64,000 bases of DNA. Origin: Brevibacillus choshinensis (GTDB lineage: Bacteria; Bacillota; Bacilli; Brevibacillales; Brevibacillaceae). The stretch is from contig NZ_LJJB01000010.1 in NCBI RefSeq assembly GCF_001420695.1, positions 62,001 through 126,000 of the forward strand. Reading direction: 5' to 3'. The translations under genes were made by a program, and so were the position numbers. Below are positions 16,863 through 26,675 of the stretch, one piece after another (the first letter of the stretch is position 1; every line of letters begins with the position of its first letter). Under the pieces are notes generated by a model. The model was not told the DNA's origin, did no database searches, and saw only the letters and a program-made list of their open reading frames with translations.

Positions 16863-17888
16863 GTGGATACTCGCTATTCCCGCCAGATCCTGTTTGGTCC
16901 GATCGGTCGCAGTGGACAGGAAAAGCTCGGCCACAGCCGCGTCGCTATCGTCGGGATGGGAGCCCTCGGCACTGTGCTCTCCAATCACATGGTTCGCGCC
17001 GGAGTAGGATTTGTCCGTCTGATTGATCGTGACTTTGTGGAACCAAGCAATCTGCAGCGCCAAATGCTGTACGACGAGTCAGATGCAGCGGAACATTTGC
17101 CAAAAGCAATCGCTGCTCACGCCAAGCTGTCGCGCATTAACTCCCAAGTCACGATCGAGCCTATCGTAGCTGATCTGACTGCTTACAACGCGGAGGAGCT
17201 ACTCGCCGATGTGGATCTGGTACTCGATGCGACAGACAATTTTCAAGTTCGTTATTTGGTCAACGACGTCTGTGTGAAACACGGCATCCCTTGGGTCTAC
17301 GGTGGTGCTGTCAGTGCGACAGGTACCTTCACCGCAATTCGTCCGGGTGAAACACCTTGTCTGCGTTGTCTGTTTCCCGAAGCACCGAATCCGGGTGAAA
17401 TGGCGACATGCGATACAGCCGGTGTCATCGGTCCGATCATTCATATCGTTGCCTCTTATCAGGCTACGGAGGCGTTCAAAATGCTCGTCGGCGCTACAGA
17501 CGCACTCAATCCGAATCTGGAGCACTTCGAGATTTGGAATAACCGCCATCAACAAATCAAAGTAAGCAACGGTCGCCGCACGGATTGCCCATGCTGCGGA
17601 CAGCGCGAGTTTGCCTTCTTGCATCCAGAAACACAGGATGGACAGGCCGTATCACTATGCGGCCGCGATACTGTACAAATTTCTCCGGCTGCCCATATGT
17701 CTCTCGATCTGGACGGTCTCGCCGAAAGACTCGCTCCGTTAGGGCAGGTAGAACGCAACAAGTTTTTGCTGCGTTTCCGTGTCGAGCCACACACACTGGT
17801 CGTATTCCCTGATGGTCGAGTGCTCGTGCAAGGTACGGATGACATCGCTCAAGCACGGACTCTTCATGCGAAATATATAGGGGCGTAA
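16863..17888 (+). CDS. moeB: ThiF/MoeB-family adenylyltransferase
   Basis: 341 residues from GTG 16863, with AAGGAGG about 9 nt upstream inside the end of the fusion gene; an in-frame ATG at 16797 overlaps that gene and is rejected. E1-like features: nucleotide loop GMGALG (31-36), RDFVEPSNLQRQ (56-67), zinc CxxC pairs at 166-169 and 242-245, and Cys183 in ATCDTAGVIGP. A C-terminal ~80-residue extension replaces the rhodanese domain of some homologs. It should adenylate the MoaD C-terminus for thiocarboxylation. The context points to MoeB rather than ThiF, though such proteins may serve both pathways. Confidence 0.9.
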   Translation: MDTRYSRQILFGPIGRSGQEKLGHSRVAIVGMGALGTVLSNHMVRAGVGFVRLIDRDFVEPSNLQRQMLYDESDAAEHLPKAIAAHAKLSRINSQVTIEPIVADLTAYNAEELLADVDLVLDATDNFQVRYLVNDVCVKHGIPWVYGGAVSATGTFTAIRPGETPCLRCLFPEAPNPGEMATCDTAGVIGPIIHIVASYQATEAFKMLVGATDALNPNLEHFEIWNNRHQQIKVSNGRRTDCPCCGQREFAFLHPETQDGQAVSLCGRDTVQISPAAHMSLDLDGLAERLAPLGQVERNKFLLRFRVEPHTLVVFPDGRVLVQGTDDIAQARTLHAKYIGA

Positions 17889-17902
17889 ACGTAACGAACA
17901 GG

Positions 17903-17943
17903 GGCGATCTCTACTGTCAAAAAATGACAACACCAAGATCGCC
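17903..17943. terminator. Hairpin between convergent moeB-like and kinase genes
   Basis: Outer arms GGCGATCT (17903-17910) and AGATCGCC (17936-17943) with an inner TGTCA/TGACA stem. There is no long T run on either side, so termination is likely but inferred. Confidence 0.5.
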
Positions 17944-17961
17944 ACTGTTTCATTTGAACCC

Positions 17962-19023
17962 TTATACAGCTGCTGATACCGGTAGAGTTACGATGAATGT
18001 CGTCCCTTCTCCCAGCTCGCTTTGCACGCTGATGGTCCCTTGATGCAAATCAATGATCTTTTTCACAATGGACAGTCCCAACCCACTACCGCCACCAGTC
18101 CGATTGCGCGATTTATCTGCCTTGAAGAACCTCTCGAATACGCGTTCCTGGTCCTCTTTTGCGATTCCGATGCCCGTGTCGGTTACACGCACGATCACTT
18201 CTTGCCCTGTGCCCTGTAGTTGGACCTGAAGACGACCGCCCTGCGGAGTAAACTTGATACTGTTGCTGATCAAATTGTTCCAGACTTGATTCAGCATCTC
18301 CTCATCAGCCACGATCTCTACCTTTTCCAACGCAATGTCCAGCTCTAGCTCCTTTTCCATCCATTGCGGCTCGCATGCCAGGATAATTCGCCGCAATTGT
18401 TGATCGAGATTGTATTTTGTCCGCTCGACTGGGTGCTGCCTGCCCTCCAGTGACGTGAGCTTGAGTAAATTTTCACTGATTTTGGACAAGCGCGCGCTCT
18501 CCGTTTCAATGATCTCCAGATAGTGCATCCGTTCCTCGCGTGTGAGGCTGTCATTTTGCAACGCTCTGGCAAAACCACTGATCGAAGTCAGAGGAGATTG
18601 AATCTCGTGGGATACGTTCGAAATAAACTCCTGTCGCAGCTGCTCCATTTCATTTAGCTGCTCCGCCATATGGTTGATCCCATCCACCAGCTCGCCCCAA
18701 TGGTGATCCATTTTCACATCCAGATTGACACTGAAATCCCCCTTGGAAATTCTGCGCAGGGCATCGATCAGCATACGGAAGAGATCCATATGACGTCGAG
18801 GAAAAAATCGCGAAACCAAAAACATCGTTCCTACGAAGAAGAAAAAGCCGAGAATGCCACTTGTCACACCTCTAGCGAAATCGGATGCTTGCGGCCACAC
18901 TTTTGGCAGCATGGAAAAGGTAATTCCATACGCTGCCGACCAGCAAGCCCCAAGAACAATCAGGAAGCCTAGGGTAGCAAGCATCTTGAGACCGATATGC
19001 TTTCTCCTCCGTGGCTCGCTCAT
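17962..19023 (-). CDS. Sensor histidine kinase
   Basis: 353 residues. Two transmembrane helices (about 14-36 and 52-71) enclose only ~15 extracytoplasmic residues, so it is an intramembrane-sensing type. A HAMP-like linker (75-130) is followed by the phosphoacceptor His139 in SNVSHEIQSPL, then an ATPase domain with N box NNLISNSIKF, G1 DTGIGI, and G2 GGGSGLGLSI. It overlaps the response regulator gene by 4 nt and is the last gene of an operon headed by a BmrA exporter. Such small-loop kinases in Firmicutes typically sense membrane-active antibiotics and control the neighbouring ABC exporter; that role is inferred. Confidence 0.93.
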   Translation of the reverse strand: MSEPRRRKHIGLKMLATLGFLIVLGACWSAAYGITFSMLPKVWPQASDFARGVTSGILGFFFFVGTMFLVSRFFPRRHMDLFRMLIDALRRISKGDFSVNLDVKMDHHWGELVDGINHMAEQLNEMEQLRQEFISNVSHEIQSPLTSISGFARALQNDSLTREERMHYLEIIETESARLSKISENLLKLTSLEGRQHPVERTKYNLDQQLRRIILACEPQWMEKELELDIALEKVEIVADEEMLNQVWNNLISNSIKFTPQGGRLQVQLQGTGQEVIVRVTDTGIGIAKEDQERVFERFFKADKSRNRTGGGSGLGLSIVKKIIDLHQGTISVQSELGEGTTFIVTLPVSAAV

Positions 19024-19694
19024 CGATTCACCTCCAGACGATAGCCCAGACCGCGAATCGTCCGGATCAGAAATCCATACTCCTCCGCTGGAAAGCGTTC
19101 ACGCAGCCTGTTGATATGCACATCCACCGTCCGTTCGTTGCCTTCAAAATCATACCCCCAGATCTGCTCAATCAACTGCTCTCTGGAGAGTGTTTTGCCG
19201 GAATAACTCCCCAGCGTGAACAGAAGCTCAAACTCCTTCAACGGAATGCTCAACAGCTTATCGCCATTCGTAGCCTCAAACGTTTGCCGATTCAACTGCA
19301 GGTTGCCGACCTGCACGATATGGGAGCTGGCGATACGGTATCGCTTTAAAAGTGCCTTGACCCGAACGACGAGCTCAGCAGGCTCAAATGGCTTGACGAG
19401 ATAATCATCCGTACCTAGCTCAAAGCCTTTGATTTTTTGGGCGGTCTCTCCCTTTGCCGTCAGCATGAGCAAGGGAATGTCGTAGAGGTCACGCAGCTCC
19501 CGGCACAGCTCCCAGCCATCCATGTTCGGCATCATGATGTCGAGAACGACTAGATCTGCGGAGGTACTTTCCAGCTTGGACAAAGCCTCTACTCCATCTG
19601 CTGCTTCTGTGATTTCAAAGCCTTCCCGTTGCAAAAAGACTTTGACCAACTCCCGAATGTGTGGGTCGTCGTCCACAACCATCACTCTGGTCAT
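19020..19694 (-). CDS. OmpR/PhoB-family response regulator
   Basis: 224 residues. Receiver domain: acidic pocket DDD (8-10), phosphoacceptor Asp52 in VVLDIMMPNMDGWE, conserved Thr79 and Lys101 (DDYLVKPFEP). The C-terminal winged helix (about 125-222) includes LKEFELLFTLGSYSGKTLSR and ERTVDVHINRLRERF with the recognition helix, ending in IRTIRGLGYRLE. It lies 5 nt downstream of the ABC exporter gene and overlaps the kinase gene. Three 11-bp direct repeats at 22180-22211 upstream of the operon are plausible binding sites. Confidence 0.95.
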   Translation of the reverse strand: MTRVMVVDDDPHIRELVKVFLQREGFEITEAADGVEALSKLESTSADLVVLDIMMPNMDGWELCRELRDLYDIPLLMLTAKGETAQKIKGFELGTDDYLVKPFEPAELVVRVKALLKRYRIASSHIVQVGNLQLNRQTFEATNGDKLLSIPLKEFELLFTLGSYSGKTLSREQLIEQIWGYDFEGNERTVDVHINRLRERFPAEEYGFLIRTIRGLGYRLEVNR

Positions 19695-19699
19695 TTCCC

Positions 19700-21457
19700 T
19701 TACACCCTTTCTTTCACGCGCAGCTGCTGTGTAGCAAATTCACGGTACAAATCATGGGTTTGGAACAGCTGCGCATGGACTCCCCTGCCTGTAATCTTTC
19801 CTTTTTCCATAAACAGAATCTGGTCCGCATCCACAACGGTTGACAGGCGATGGGCGATGACGAGTGTGGTGCGTCCCTTCATTAGATTAGCGAGAGCCTG
19901 CTGCACGACCTGCTCTGATTTACTGTCCAGACTAGAGGTCGCTTCATCCAGCATCAGGATTTGCGGGTCCCGGAGCAAAGCTCGTGCGATCCCGATACGC
20001 TGGCGTTGCCCTCCGGATAGCTTTACACCTCGCTCCCCGACTTGCGTTTCGTATGCGTCAGGAAATTCTTCGATAAACTGATCGGCATAGGCCATGGCTG
20101 CCGCTTGTTTGAGCTCTACATCGCTAATTTCTCTATCCAGTCCGTAGCAAATATTTTCCCGAATCGTCCCTGCGATCAGCGGACTTTCCTGGGATACATA
20201 GCCAATCTTACTGCGCCAGGAAGCCAGTGTAAAATCTTGGATGGGCTCGTCACCGAGACGGATCTCGCCACTCACTGGTTGATAATAACGTTCGAGCAAA
20301 GAGAACATCGTGGTTTTCCCGCTGCCACTCGGTCCGACAATCGCGGTGACCTTTCCTGGCTCAATTATAAAGCTCACGTCTTCCAAAATCGTCTCGCCAC
20401 TATCGTAGGCAAAGCTCACGCGATCCACATGAATGGGCAAGTCAGCCCTTTTTAATTCTCGGCCAGATACGTGGTCCTCCTCTTCGGCACCCAGCGTTTC
20501 AATAATCCGCTCTGTCGCTCCCATCGCTTTTTGCAATTGGGTGAAAAACTGTGTGAACTGCCCCAAAGGCATCACAATTTGGACGAGGTACAATATGAAA
20601 GCAACAAGTCCGCCTGCAGTTAGCGCACCCGTTGCGACGCGCATCCCGCCATACCCCATGATGACCACCAGGAGTACCATCATGACAAAGGAAATCAATG
20701 GCCCAATCATTGCCTGCACCCGGCCTTCCTTGAGCCCATAGCGGAACAGATTGTCGATCCCTTTCTTTCCACTCTCGTACTCATGTGGCTCCGCATTGGA
20801 GGACTTGACCAGACGGACTTCCGAGAGGACTTGGTTCATGATAGTCGTAAAGCTTGCGGTCTCATCCTGCAACCCTTTCGAGATACGGTACATTTGTCGT
20901 CCTAACGGAAACAGGATAAAGAATGAAAAGGGAACGGCAATCAGCATCACCAAGGTCATCTGCCAGTCGAGGTACAAGAGTGTTGCGATCGAGCCGATAA
21001 TGGCGATGACACCGGTGAAGAAATTGGACAAATGCTCTGTGATCAACCCTTTGACGACACCCGTATCATTGGTCATGCGGCTGATGGTGTCTCCCGTTCG
21101 ATGATTGTCGTAATAAGAGACAGGCAGAACCAGCAGCTTTTTCCACAGACGATCCCGTAGAGCAGCCACAATACTTTGCCCGACATGATTGAGCAAATAG
21201 ATGGAGAGTCCTCCAGCGATGGCTTGCGCGATAAAGGCAAGCGCCAAGAGGACGATTTGACCACGGCTGATGGAAGAAAGCGTAAAGCTGTCCACGAGGT
21301 CCTTGGTGAAGAGCGGGATAACAAGACTCACCAGCGTCGTGGCGATGCTCAGAAACAAGGCGATTCCGACTTTCCATTTGGAAGGCTTTGTTTCTTTTAT
21401 TAATTGAAAGAACGGGCGCCAGTTAGCCTTTGTTCTTTCTGCTTGATTTGTTTTCAT
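19700..21457 (-). CDS. bmrA: BmrA-like homodimeric multidrug ABC exporter
   Basis: 585 residues from ATG 21457, with AAGGAG about 8-10 nt upstream; codons back to 21547 overlap the MFS remnant and are not used. The N-terminal ~320 residues hold six transmembrane helices with coupling sequences ([20 protein letters not shown]). The ATPase domain has Walker [11 protein letters not shown]-loop GYVSQESPL, signature [16 protein letters not shown], Walker [13 protein letters not shown] and switch His in VIAHRLST. Overall similarity to Bacillus BmrA (YvcC/LmrA type) is strong. It exports drugs or lipids as a homodimer. The linked two-component genes suggest antibiotic-induced expression. Confidence 0.92.
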   Translation of the reverse strand: MKTNQAERTKANWRPFFQLIKETKPSKWKVGIALFLSIATTLVSLVIPLFTKDLVDSFTLSSISRGQIVLLALAFIAQAIAGGLSIYLLNHVGQSIVAALRDRLWKKLLVLPVSYYDNHRTGDTISRMTNDTGVVKGLITEHLSNFFTGVIAIIGSIATLLYLDWQMTLVMLIAVPFSFFILFPLGRQMYRISKGLQDETASFTTIMNQVLSEVRLVKSSNAEPHEYESGKKGIDNLFRYGLKEGRVQAMIGPLISFVMMVLLVVIMGYGGMRVATGALTAGGLVAFILYLVQIVMPLGQFTQFFTQLQKAMGATERIIETLGAEEEDHVSGRELKRADLPIHVDRVSFAYDSGETILEDVSFIIEPGKVTAIVGPSGSGKTTMFSLLERYYQPVSGEIRLGDEPIQDFTLASWRSKIGYVSQESPLIAGTIRENICYGLDREISDVELKQAAAMAYADQFIEEFPDAYETQVGERGVKLSGGQRQRIGIARALLRDPQILMLDEATSSLDSKSEQVVQQALANLMKGRTTLVIAHRLSTVVDADQILFMEKGKITGRGVHAQLFQTHDLYREFATQQLRVKERV

Positions 21458-21462
21458 GGTAG

Positions 21463-22107
21463 TTATCTCCTTACTTGAACAGATTGTAGATCTGACTTGT
21501 CTTGCCTGATCAATCGTGCTTTTCCTAGAAAAAAGGCTGCCATCCATGCGGTGATGACGAAAAACAGGCCGAATGTATAGACGTGCTGGATGGAAATCGT
21601 CAGGACCGATTGCATATGCATCATTGCTCCCATCAGACTGACTCCGATGGTACTCCCCATGGATCGGATGAATCCGAAAAAGGAAGTCACGACTCCACGC
21701 TGTTGTTTGCCCACTTCACTTTGCTGCATCGCCGTGCCCAAGACCGGCATGAGGGGGCCCATCCCCAATCCCGCTACTATCATATACGTACCAACCATCA
21801 GTAAGGTTGTATGTGCGTCCAACATTCTTAGCAATCCAAATCCGACTGCCATGATGAACAAGCTGCTCCAAACATGTACATCCGTTTGCGTCCATACAGG
21901 TCTGCGAGCTTTCCATAGATCGGCATGCTCGTTGTAGACGTCAGCATGTAAATGGAAAAGACCCAGCTGTACAATGAGATTCCTTCCAGTTCCTGGACCA
22001 CGGTTGGCATTGTCGTAGCGTAATCGTCTGGTCGAGGGAGGACAACAAAAGACCCATGAGCAAGCCGGTCAAAATCAGCTTCGGGCTTGACTTCTTTCCG
22101 CTTACCA
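21463..22107 (-). pseudogene. Decayed EmrB/QacA-type (DHA2) MFS drug transporter
   Basis: The gene begins properly at ATG 22107 (ribosome binding site AAGGAG upstream) with the TM1 sequence LTGLLMGLLLSSLDQTI. A 1-nt deletion then shifts the frame just before the family motif (A)TTMPTVVQELEG. The second frame carries motif A (YGKLADLYGRKRMYMFG) until about 21860. There it joins, out of frame and after loss of roughly 300 codons, the last two or three helices (GTYMIVAGLGMGPLMPVLGT ... [16 protein letters not shown]). A full member has about 500 residues. The remnant heads the bmrA-regulator-kinase operon, so its promoter is probably still used. Confidence 0.85.
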
Positions 22108-22179
22108 TCCTTCTTCTCTCCTTAGGATAAAGGTTGATGAAATGCGTTCATCCCCTTGCTAGAGAAAAGATACCGTATG

Positions 22180-22211
22180 AATGTAAACGGAATATAAACG
22201 GGATAATACGG
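22180..22211. promoter_or_regulatory. Three phased direct repeats upstream of the exporter/two-component operon
   Basis: On the plus strand AATGTAAACGG, AATATAAACGG and GATAATACGG follow each other with an ~11-bp period, 73-105 nt upstream of the MFS remnant start. OmpR/PhoB-type regulators bind 11-bp-period direct repeats, so this is a candidate site for the regulator encoded at 19020-19694. The first repeat also partly resembles a catabolite (cre) site. Confidence 0.4.
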
Positions 22212-22391
22212 AGGTTAGGTTCCTATATAAAGAGCGGATGCCTATTTTTTCTCCCATGATTTTTGTATATAAATGATGAATTTGGGGTAGATGACAAGAA
22301 ACAAATCGAGTATAATAGGTTCGTAATGTAGGAAACGAAACTGCGTTTCACTAGATGAAACCCCAAGAATTCTTTAGGGAGGTTGTATACA

Positions 22392-25121
22392 TTGGCTAAC
22401 AAAGATGCTTACAAAGTAAAATCTTCCCTGCAAGTAGGCGACAAGTCTTTTGCGTTTTATCGCCTGCAAGGGTTGGAAGAACAAGGCCTCGGAGATGTTT
22501 CCAAACTGCCGTTCTCCATTAAAGTACTGCTCGAAGCAGCTGTACGTCAATTTGATGGCCGTGCTATCACCAAAGAACACGTACAACAACTGGCGACCTG
22601 GACAAAAGGCCGCGACGAAAACCAAGAAGTACCTCTCATGCCTGCACGTATCGTGCTGCAAGACTTCACCGGTGTACCTGCCGTTGTAGACTTGGCTGCT
22701 ATGCGTATCGCAATGAAACGCGCTGGTGGAGATCCAAAACGAATCAACCCACTCGTACCGGTTGACCTCGTTATTGACCACTCCGTAATGGTTGACGATT
22801 TCGGAAACCCTGCGGCTCTGGACAACAACATGAAACTGGAATTCGAACGCAACCAAGAGCGCTACCGCTTCCTGCGTTGGGCACAAACTGCGTTTGACAA
22901 CTTCCGTGCGGTTCCTCCAGCAACGGGTATCGTTCACCAAGTGAACTTGGAGTACTTGGCAACTGTGATCGCTACTCGTGAAGTAGATGGCGAACTGGTA
23001 GCTTTCCCTGACTCTCTCGTAGGTACTGACTCCCACACCACGATGATCAACGGTCTTGGTGTTCTTGGTTGGGGCGTTGGCGGTATCGAGGCAGAAGCAG
23101 GAATGCTCGGCCAACCTCTGTATTTCGTAACACCAGAAGTCGTTGGTTTCAAACTGACTGGCACACTGAATGCCGGTGCAACTGCAACTGACCTGGCTCT
23201 GACTGTTACCCAAATGCTGCGTAAAAAAGGCGTTGTAGGTAAATTCGTGGAGTTCTACGGACCAGGCCTGTCCAACATCTCGTTGGCTGACCGTGCTACT
23301 GTCGCAAACATGGCTCCTGAATACGGTGCTACTATGGGCTTCTTCCCAGTAGACTCCGAAACGCTCAACTATATGCGTCAAACAGGTCGCGAAGAAGATC
23401 TGATCTCCCTGGTGGAAACTTACACCAAAGCACAAGGTCTCTTCCGTACTGACGAAACTCCAGACCCAGTATTCTCCGAAACATTGGAACTGGATCTGTC
23501 CACAGTAGTTCCTAGCTTGGCTGGTCCAAAACGTCCACAAGACCGCGTAGAATTGACTGCTATGAAGGAATCCTTCAACAACAGCCTGCGTACGCCGATC
23601 GACAAAGGCGGTTTTGGTCTTTCCGAAGAGAAAATCGCAGCTTCCGCTCCAGTTGCTTATGCTAACGGCGAGAACGCTACTTTGAAAACAGGTGCAGTTG
23701 TTATCGCAGCGATCACTTCCTGTACCAATACTTCTAACCCAAGCGTAATGCTCGGCGCTGGTATCCTGGCGAAAAAAGCAGTGGAAAAAGGTCTGACGAA
23801 ACCAGCTTTCGTAAAGAGCTCCCTGGCTCCAGGTTCCCGCGTAGTTACCCAGTACTTGGTCGACGCAGGTCTGATCGAATCCTTGAACACCATCGGTTTC
23901 AACGTCGTAGGCTATGGTTGCACCACTTGCATCGGTAACTCCGGTCCATTGCCAGAGGAAACCAGCAAAGCAATCGCAGATGAAGATCTAACAGTAGCTG
24001 CTGTACTGTCCGGTAACCGTAACTTTGAAGGCCGTATCCATGCACAGGTAAAAGCGAACTACCTCGCTTCTCCTCCATTGGTTATCGCCTATGCACTGGC
24101 TGGTACTGTAGATATCGACCTGTCCACAGAGCCAATCGGCACTGGCAAAGACGGTCAACCTGTATACCTGAAAGACATCTGGCCAACTCCACAAGAAATC
24201 TCGGAAGCAATGGGTAAAGCAATGAACCCAGCCCTGTTCCGTGCTGAATACGGTAACGTCTTCACGCAAAACGAAGCTTGGAACCAAATCGACGTTCCAA
24301 CTGGCGATCTGTACGAGTGGGATGAAAAATCCACCTACATCCAAGAACCGCCATTCTTCAAAAACCTGGCTGGCGACATTGCGGCTATCGCTGACATCAA
24401 AGCAGCGAACACCATCGCTCTGTTCGGTGACTCTGTGACAACGGACCACATCTCCCCAGCTGGTAACATCTCGCCTACTAGCCCTGCAGGTCTCTATCTG
24501 CAAGCAAACGGCGTAGAACGCAAAGACTTCAACTCCTACGGTGCTCGTCGTGGTAGCCACGATGTTATGATGCGCGGTACGTTTGCAAACATCCGTATCC
24601 GTAACCAAGTGGCTCCTGGCACTGAAGGTGGCGTAACGAAATACCTGCCAACAGACGAAGTCATGTCCATCTACGATGCTTCCATGAAGTATCAAGCAGA
24701 CGGTACTCCACTCGTTGTATTGGCTGGTAAAGAGTACGGTACTGGTTCTTCCCGTGACTGGGCAGCAAAAGGTACATTCCTCTTGGGCATCAAAGCTGTT
24801 ATTGCTGAGAGCTTCGAGCGTATCCACCGTGCAAACCTGGTAGGTATGGGCGTACTGCCTCTGCAATTCGCAGATGGCCAAAGCTGGAAAACCTTGGGCA
24901 TCGACGGTACTGAGTCCTTCAGCATTGTAGGTCTCTCCGATGACGTTCAACCAGGCCAACGCGTGAAAGTACTCGCTACCCGTAAAGACGGCAGCAGCTT
25001 CGAATTCGAAGTCATCGTTCGTCTGGACTCCATGGTAGACGTAGACTACTACCGCAATGGTGGTATCCTGCAAACCGTTCTGCGTCAATTGCTGGACGAA
25101 GGCAAACCAGTTAACGCATAA
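22392..25121 (+). CDS. acnA: Aconitate hydratase (AcnA/CitB type)
   Basis: 909 residues. TTG 22392 is preferred as start (AGGGAGG 9 nt upstream, N-terminus MANKDAY as in Bacillus CitB); an in-frame TTG at 22383 lies against the ribosome binding site. The 4Fe-4S cysteines are in [12 protein letters not shown] (DNA near 23730) and [13 protein letters not shown] (near 23920). GRDTH-type active-site regions ([19 protein letters not shown]) and the swivelling C-terminal domain ([24 protein letters not shown]) are complete. It isomerises citrate to isocitrate in the TCA cycle; apo-forms of this family bind iron-responsive RNA. Codon use is strongly biased, as in highly expressed genes. A TATAAT lies near 22312. 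Confidence 0.98.
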   Translation: MANKDAYKVKSSLQVGDKSFAFYRLQGLEEQGLGDVSKLPFSIKVLLEAAVRQFDGRAITKEHVQQLATWTKGRDENQEVPLMPARIVLQDFTGVPAVVDLAAMRIAMKRAGGDPKRINPLVPVDLVIDHSVMVDDFGNPAALDNNMKLEFERNQERYRFLRWAQTAFDNFRAVPPATGIVHQVNLEYLATVIATREVDGELVAFPDSLVGTDSHTTMINGLGVLGWGVGGIEAEAGMLGQPLYFVTPEVVGFKLTGTLNAGATATDLALTVTQMLRKKGVVGKFVEFYGPGLSNISLADRATVANMAPEYGATMGFFPVDSETLNYMRQTGREEDLISLVETYTKAQGLFRTDETPDPVFSETLELDLSTVVPSLAGPKRPQDRVELTAMKESFNNSLRTPIDKGGFGLSEEKIAASAPVAYANGENATLKTGAVVIAAITSCTNTSNPSVMLGAGILAKKAVEKGLTKPAFVKSSLAPGSRVVTQYLVDAGLIESLNTIGFNVVGYGCTTCIGNSGPLPEETSKAIADEDLTVAAVLSGNRNFEGRIHAQVKANYLASPPLVIAYALAGTVDIDLSTEPIGTGKDGQPVYLKDIWPTPQEISEAMGKAMNPALFRAEYGNVFTQNEAWNQIDVPTGDLYEWDEKSTYIQEPPFFKNLAGDIAAIADIKAANTIALFGDSVTTDHISPAGNISPTSPAGLYLQANGVERKDFNSYGARRGSHDVMMRGTFANIRIRNQVAPGTEGGVTKYLPTDEVMSIYDASMKYQADGTPLVVLAGKEYGTGSSRDWAAKGTFLLGIKAVIAESFERIHRANLVGMGVLPLQFADGQSWKTLGIDGTESFSIVGLSDDVQPGQRVKVLATRKDGSSFEFEVIVRLDSMVDVDYYRNGGILQTVLRQLLDEGKPVNA

Positions 25122-25162
25122 GATTACTTTTCAAATAAGTTCGTTACAGCACCCACCCAATA

Positions 25163-25203
25163 AAAGAGGCAGCCATCGTTCGTTCGATGGACTGCCTCTT
25201 TTG
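25163..25203 (+). terminator. Terminator after aconitase
   Basis: A long stem (AAAAGAGGCAG pairing with CTGCCTCTTTT, extended by CCATCG/CGATGG) between the convergent aconitase and DMT transporter genes. It is probably bidirectional. Confidence 0.9.
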
Positions 25204-26136
25204 CTATATCGTTTTCCTGTCCATGACTTCAGCAGATTGCTTCGCCTTTCTCCTCTTCCACTGCTGATCAATCAAACCGGAAGCGAACGTAACACCGATA
25301 AAGACGAGCAGTCCTCCCCACACTTGTGCCTGCGTGATGCTGTCCCCGAGAATAACACTGATCATCGCCGTAAATACCGGGATCAGATTCAGCGTGATGC
25401 CTGCCTGACTCGCTCCCACTGCCCGTACGGATACATTCCAGAATACAAAGGAGCAAATAGACGGAAAGAGTACGATATACAGAATGCCAGAGAAAGCCAA
25501 GGGGCTAAGGATGGAGAAATCAATTCCCTGAACAATGGCAAACGGCAGCATCATGATCGCTGCCAAGAAGGTCGAAGCGGCTGTCGCCGTAACGGGAGGA
25601 ACCCCCTTCACTCTCTTGCCAATAATGGAATACAGCGTCCATACCAACACACAGCACAGTACCAGCAAATCGCCCTGGTTGTATTGCGCCTGAAAAACGC
25701 GCACGATATTTCCTTGGGTCAAAATAACGAGCACTCCGAGCAGCGATAGAATAAATCCGGATGCCTGAATACGTGATACCTTTTCACGCAAGAAAAATAC
25801 CGAAAGCAAGACGATGACGACGGGATTGAGAGCCGTCACCAATGCAGCATTGGTAGCGGAAGTGTGCTTCAGCGATGTGTACAAGAGTACATTAAATCCG
25901 ATGACGCCGAGCAAGCCCATGAAGGAAAGCGGAAGCCATGCCTTTGCTGCCTGCTTCCAATCTGGCTTTTCCAGGACTTGTGCCAAGGGGATTAATACGA
26001 GGAGTGCCAATACCCACCTCGCAAAAGTCAGCCATAAAGGAGTCATCTCGGTAACGACAAACTTGCCAAACACGTAATTCCCTGCCCAAAACAAATTGCA
26101 AAACATCAGCAACCACCAAGCTCGATTTTTCCCCAA
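25204..26136 (-). CDS. EamA/DMT-superfamily transporter
   Basis: About 310 residues from TTG 26136 (AGAGGAG 8 nt upstream); GTG 26145 is in frame but overlaps the ribosome binding site. Ten transmembrane helices form two EamA repeats: WAGNYVFGKFVVTEMTPLWL begins the first, and the second follows VLVWTLYSIIGKRVKG. The C-terminus is short and basic (QQWKRRKAKQ). Export of amino acids or related metabolites is the family's usual role; the substrate is not predictable. It is a second, clearly different DMT paralog from the one at 12232-13131. Confidence 0.88.
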   Translation of the reverse strand: MGKNRAWWLLMFCNLFWAGNYVFGKFVVTEMTPLWLTFARWVLALLVLIPLAQVLEKPDWKQAAKAWLPLSFMGLLGVIGFNVLLYTSLKHTSATNAALVTALNPVVIVLLSVFFLREKVSRIQASGFILSLLGVLVILTQGNIVRVFQAQYNQGDLLVLCCVLVWTLYSIIGKRVKGVPPVTATAASTFLAAIMMLPFAIVQGIDFSILSPLAFSGILYIVLFPSICSFVFWNVSVRAVGASQAGITLNLIPVFTAMISVILGDSITQAQVWGGLLVFIGVTFASGLIDQQWKRRKAKQSAEVMDRKTI

Positions 26137-26290
26137 CGTTTCCACTCCTCTTTTGCAGACGATCTCTTATTGTGGTCTCGTACCTCCCAGTATCCTCGTT
26201 CTTTTTTATTATTTCAATATTTAAACTTCCGTTGATGCGCATGACTTCAGCGTATCATAGACACCCTTACCTATAGAGGGGGAATCTGAC

Positions 26291-26623
26291 GTGAATCCAT
26301 CCAATGAAAAAGACTTTGCACAGATCTACGCCGAATACAAAGCGAATGGCGAGCAACAGGCTATGGTGGAAAACGGCAGCACAAATGGCCAAGCGGTCCC
26401 GGGCAAGGAGCAGATCGTCGCTGTACGTAAAAACGACGATGGGGATTTGATCGCGTTTAAGACAGATTCGGGCAGGGAGCTAGACTACATCACTGCCTTA
26501 ACGGAAGCGAAAACAGGAAAACTCGCTCATGTCGACGTCTTCCATAAATACGGGCGCGACATTTTGCGCAGCGAGCCTGATGGAATCAAGGAAAACAACC
26601 TGGACAACTTGCCTGGCTTTTGA
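26291..26623 (+). CDS. DUF3892-domain protein
   Basis: 110 residues from GTG 26291 (GAGGGGG 8 nt upstream). The acidic, polar N-terminal third is followed by a compact DUF3892 domain: EQIVAVRKNDDGDLIAFKTD, then LDYITALTEAKTGKLAHVDV and DILRSEPDG. DUF3892 proteins are small Bacillales proteins of unknown function; the C-terminal ILRSxPDGxxxNNLDNLP pattern is typical. There is no signal peptide. It is monocistronic with a terminator 12 nt past the stop. Function unknown. Confidence 0.85.
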   Translation: MNPSNEKDFAQIYAEYKANGEQQAMVENGSTNGQAVPGKEQIVAVRKNDDGDLIAFKTDSGRELDYITALTEAKTGKLAHVDVFHKYGRDILRSEPDGIKENNLDNLPGF

Positions 26624-26634
26624 GAAATAGAACA

Positions 26635-26668
26635 AAAAGGTCGCCTGCTGGACTAGGCGACCTCTTTC
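26635..26668. terminator. Terminator between DUF3892 and methyltransferase genes
   Basis: AAAGGTCGCCT pairs with AGGCGACCTCTTT around an 8-nt loop, with A and T runs outside. It serves both convergent genes. Confidence 0.85.
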
Positions 26669-26675
26669 TATTTAT

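Noticed and set aside
22180-22195. Catabolite-responsive (cre) site upstream of aconitase
   Set aside because: Only a partial match (TGTAAACGG...TA), about 200 nt from the aconitase start; it fits the direct-repeat series better.
22333-22350. GAAAC...GTTTC inverted repeat before aconitase as a defined operator
   Set aside because: Only 5-bp arms; it does not match the CcpC or CodY motifs I know, so I do not call it a site.
22374-25088. Two long antisense open frames (388 and 366 codons) inside aconitase
   Set aside because: They come from the strong codon bias of a highly expressed gene read backwards; no starts or motifs support them.
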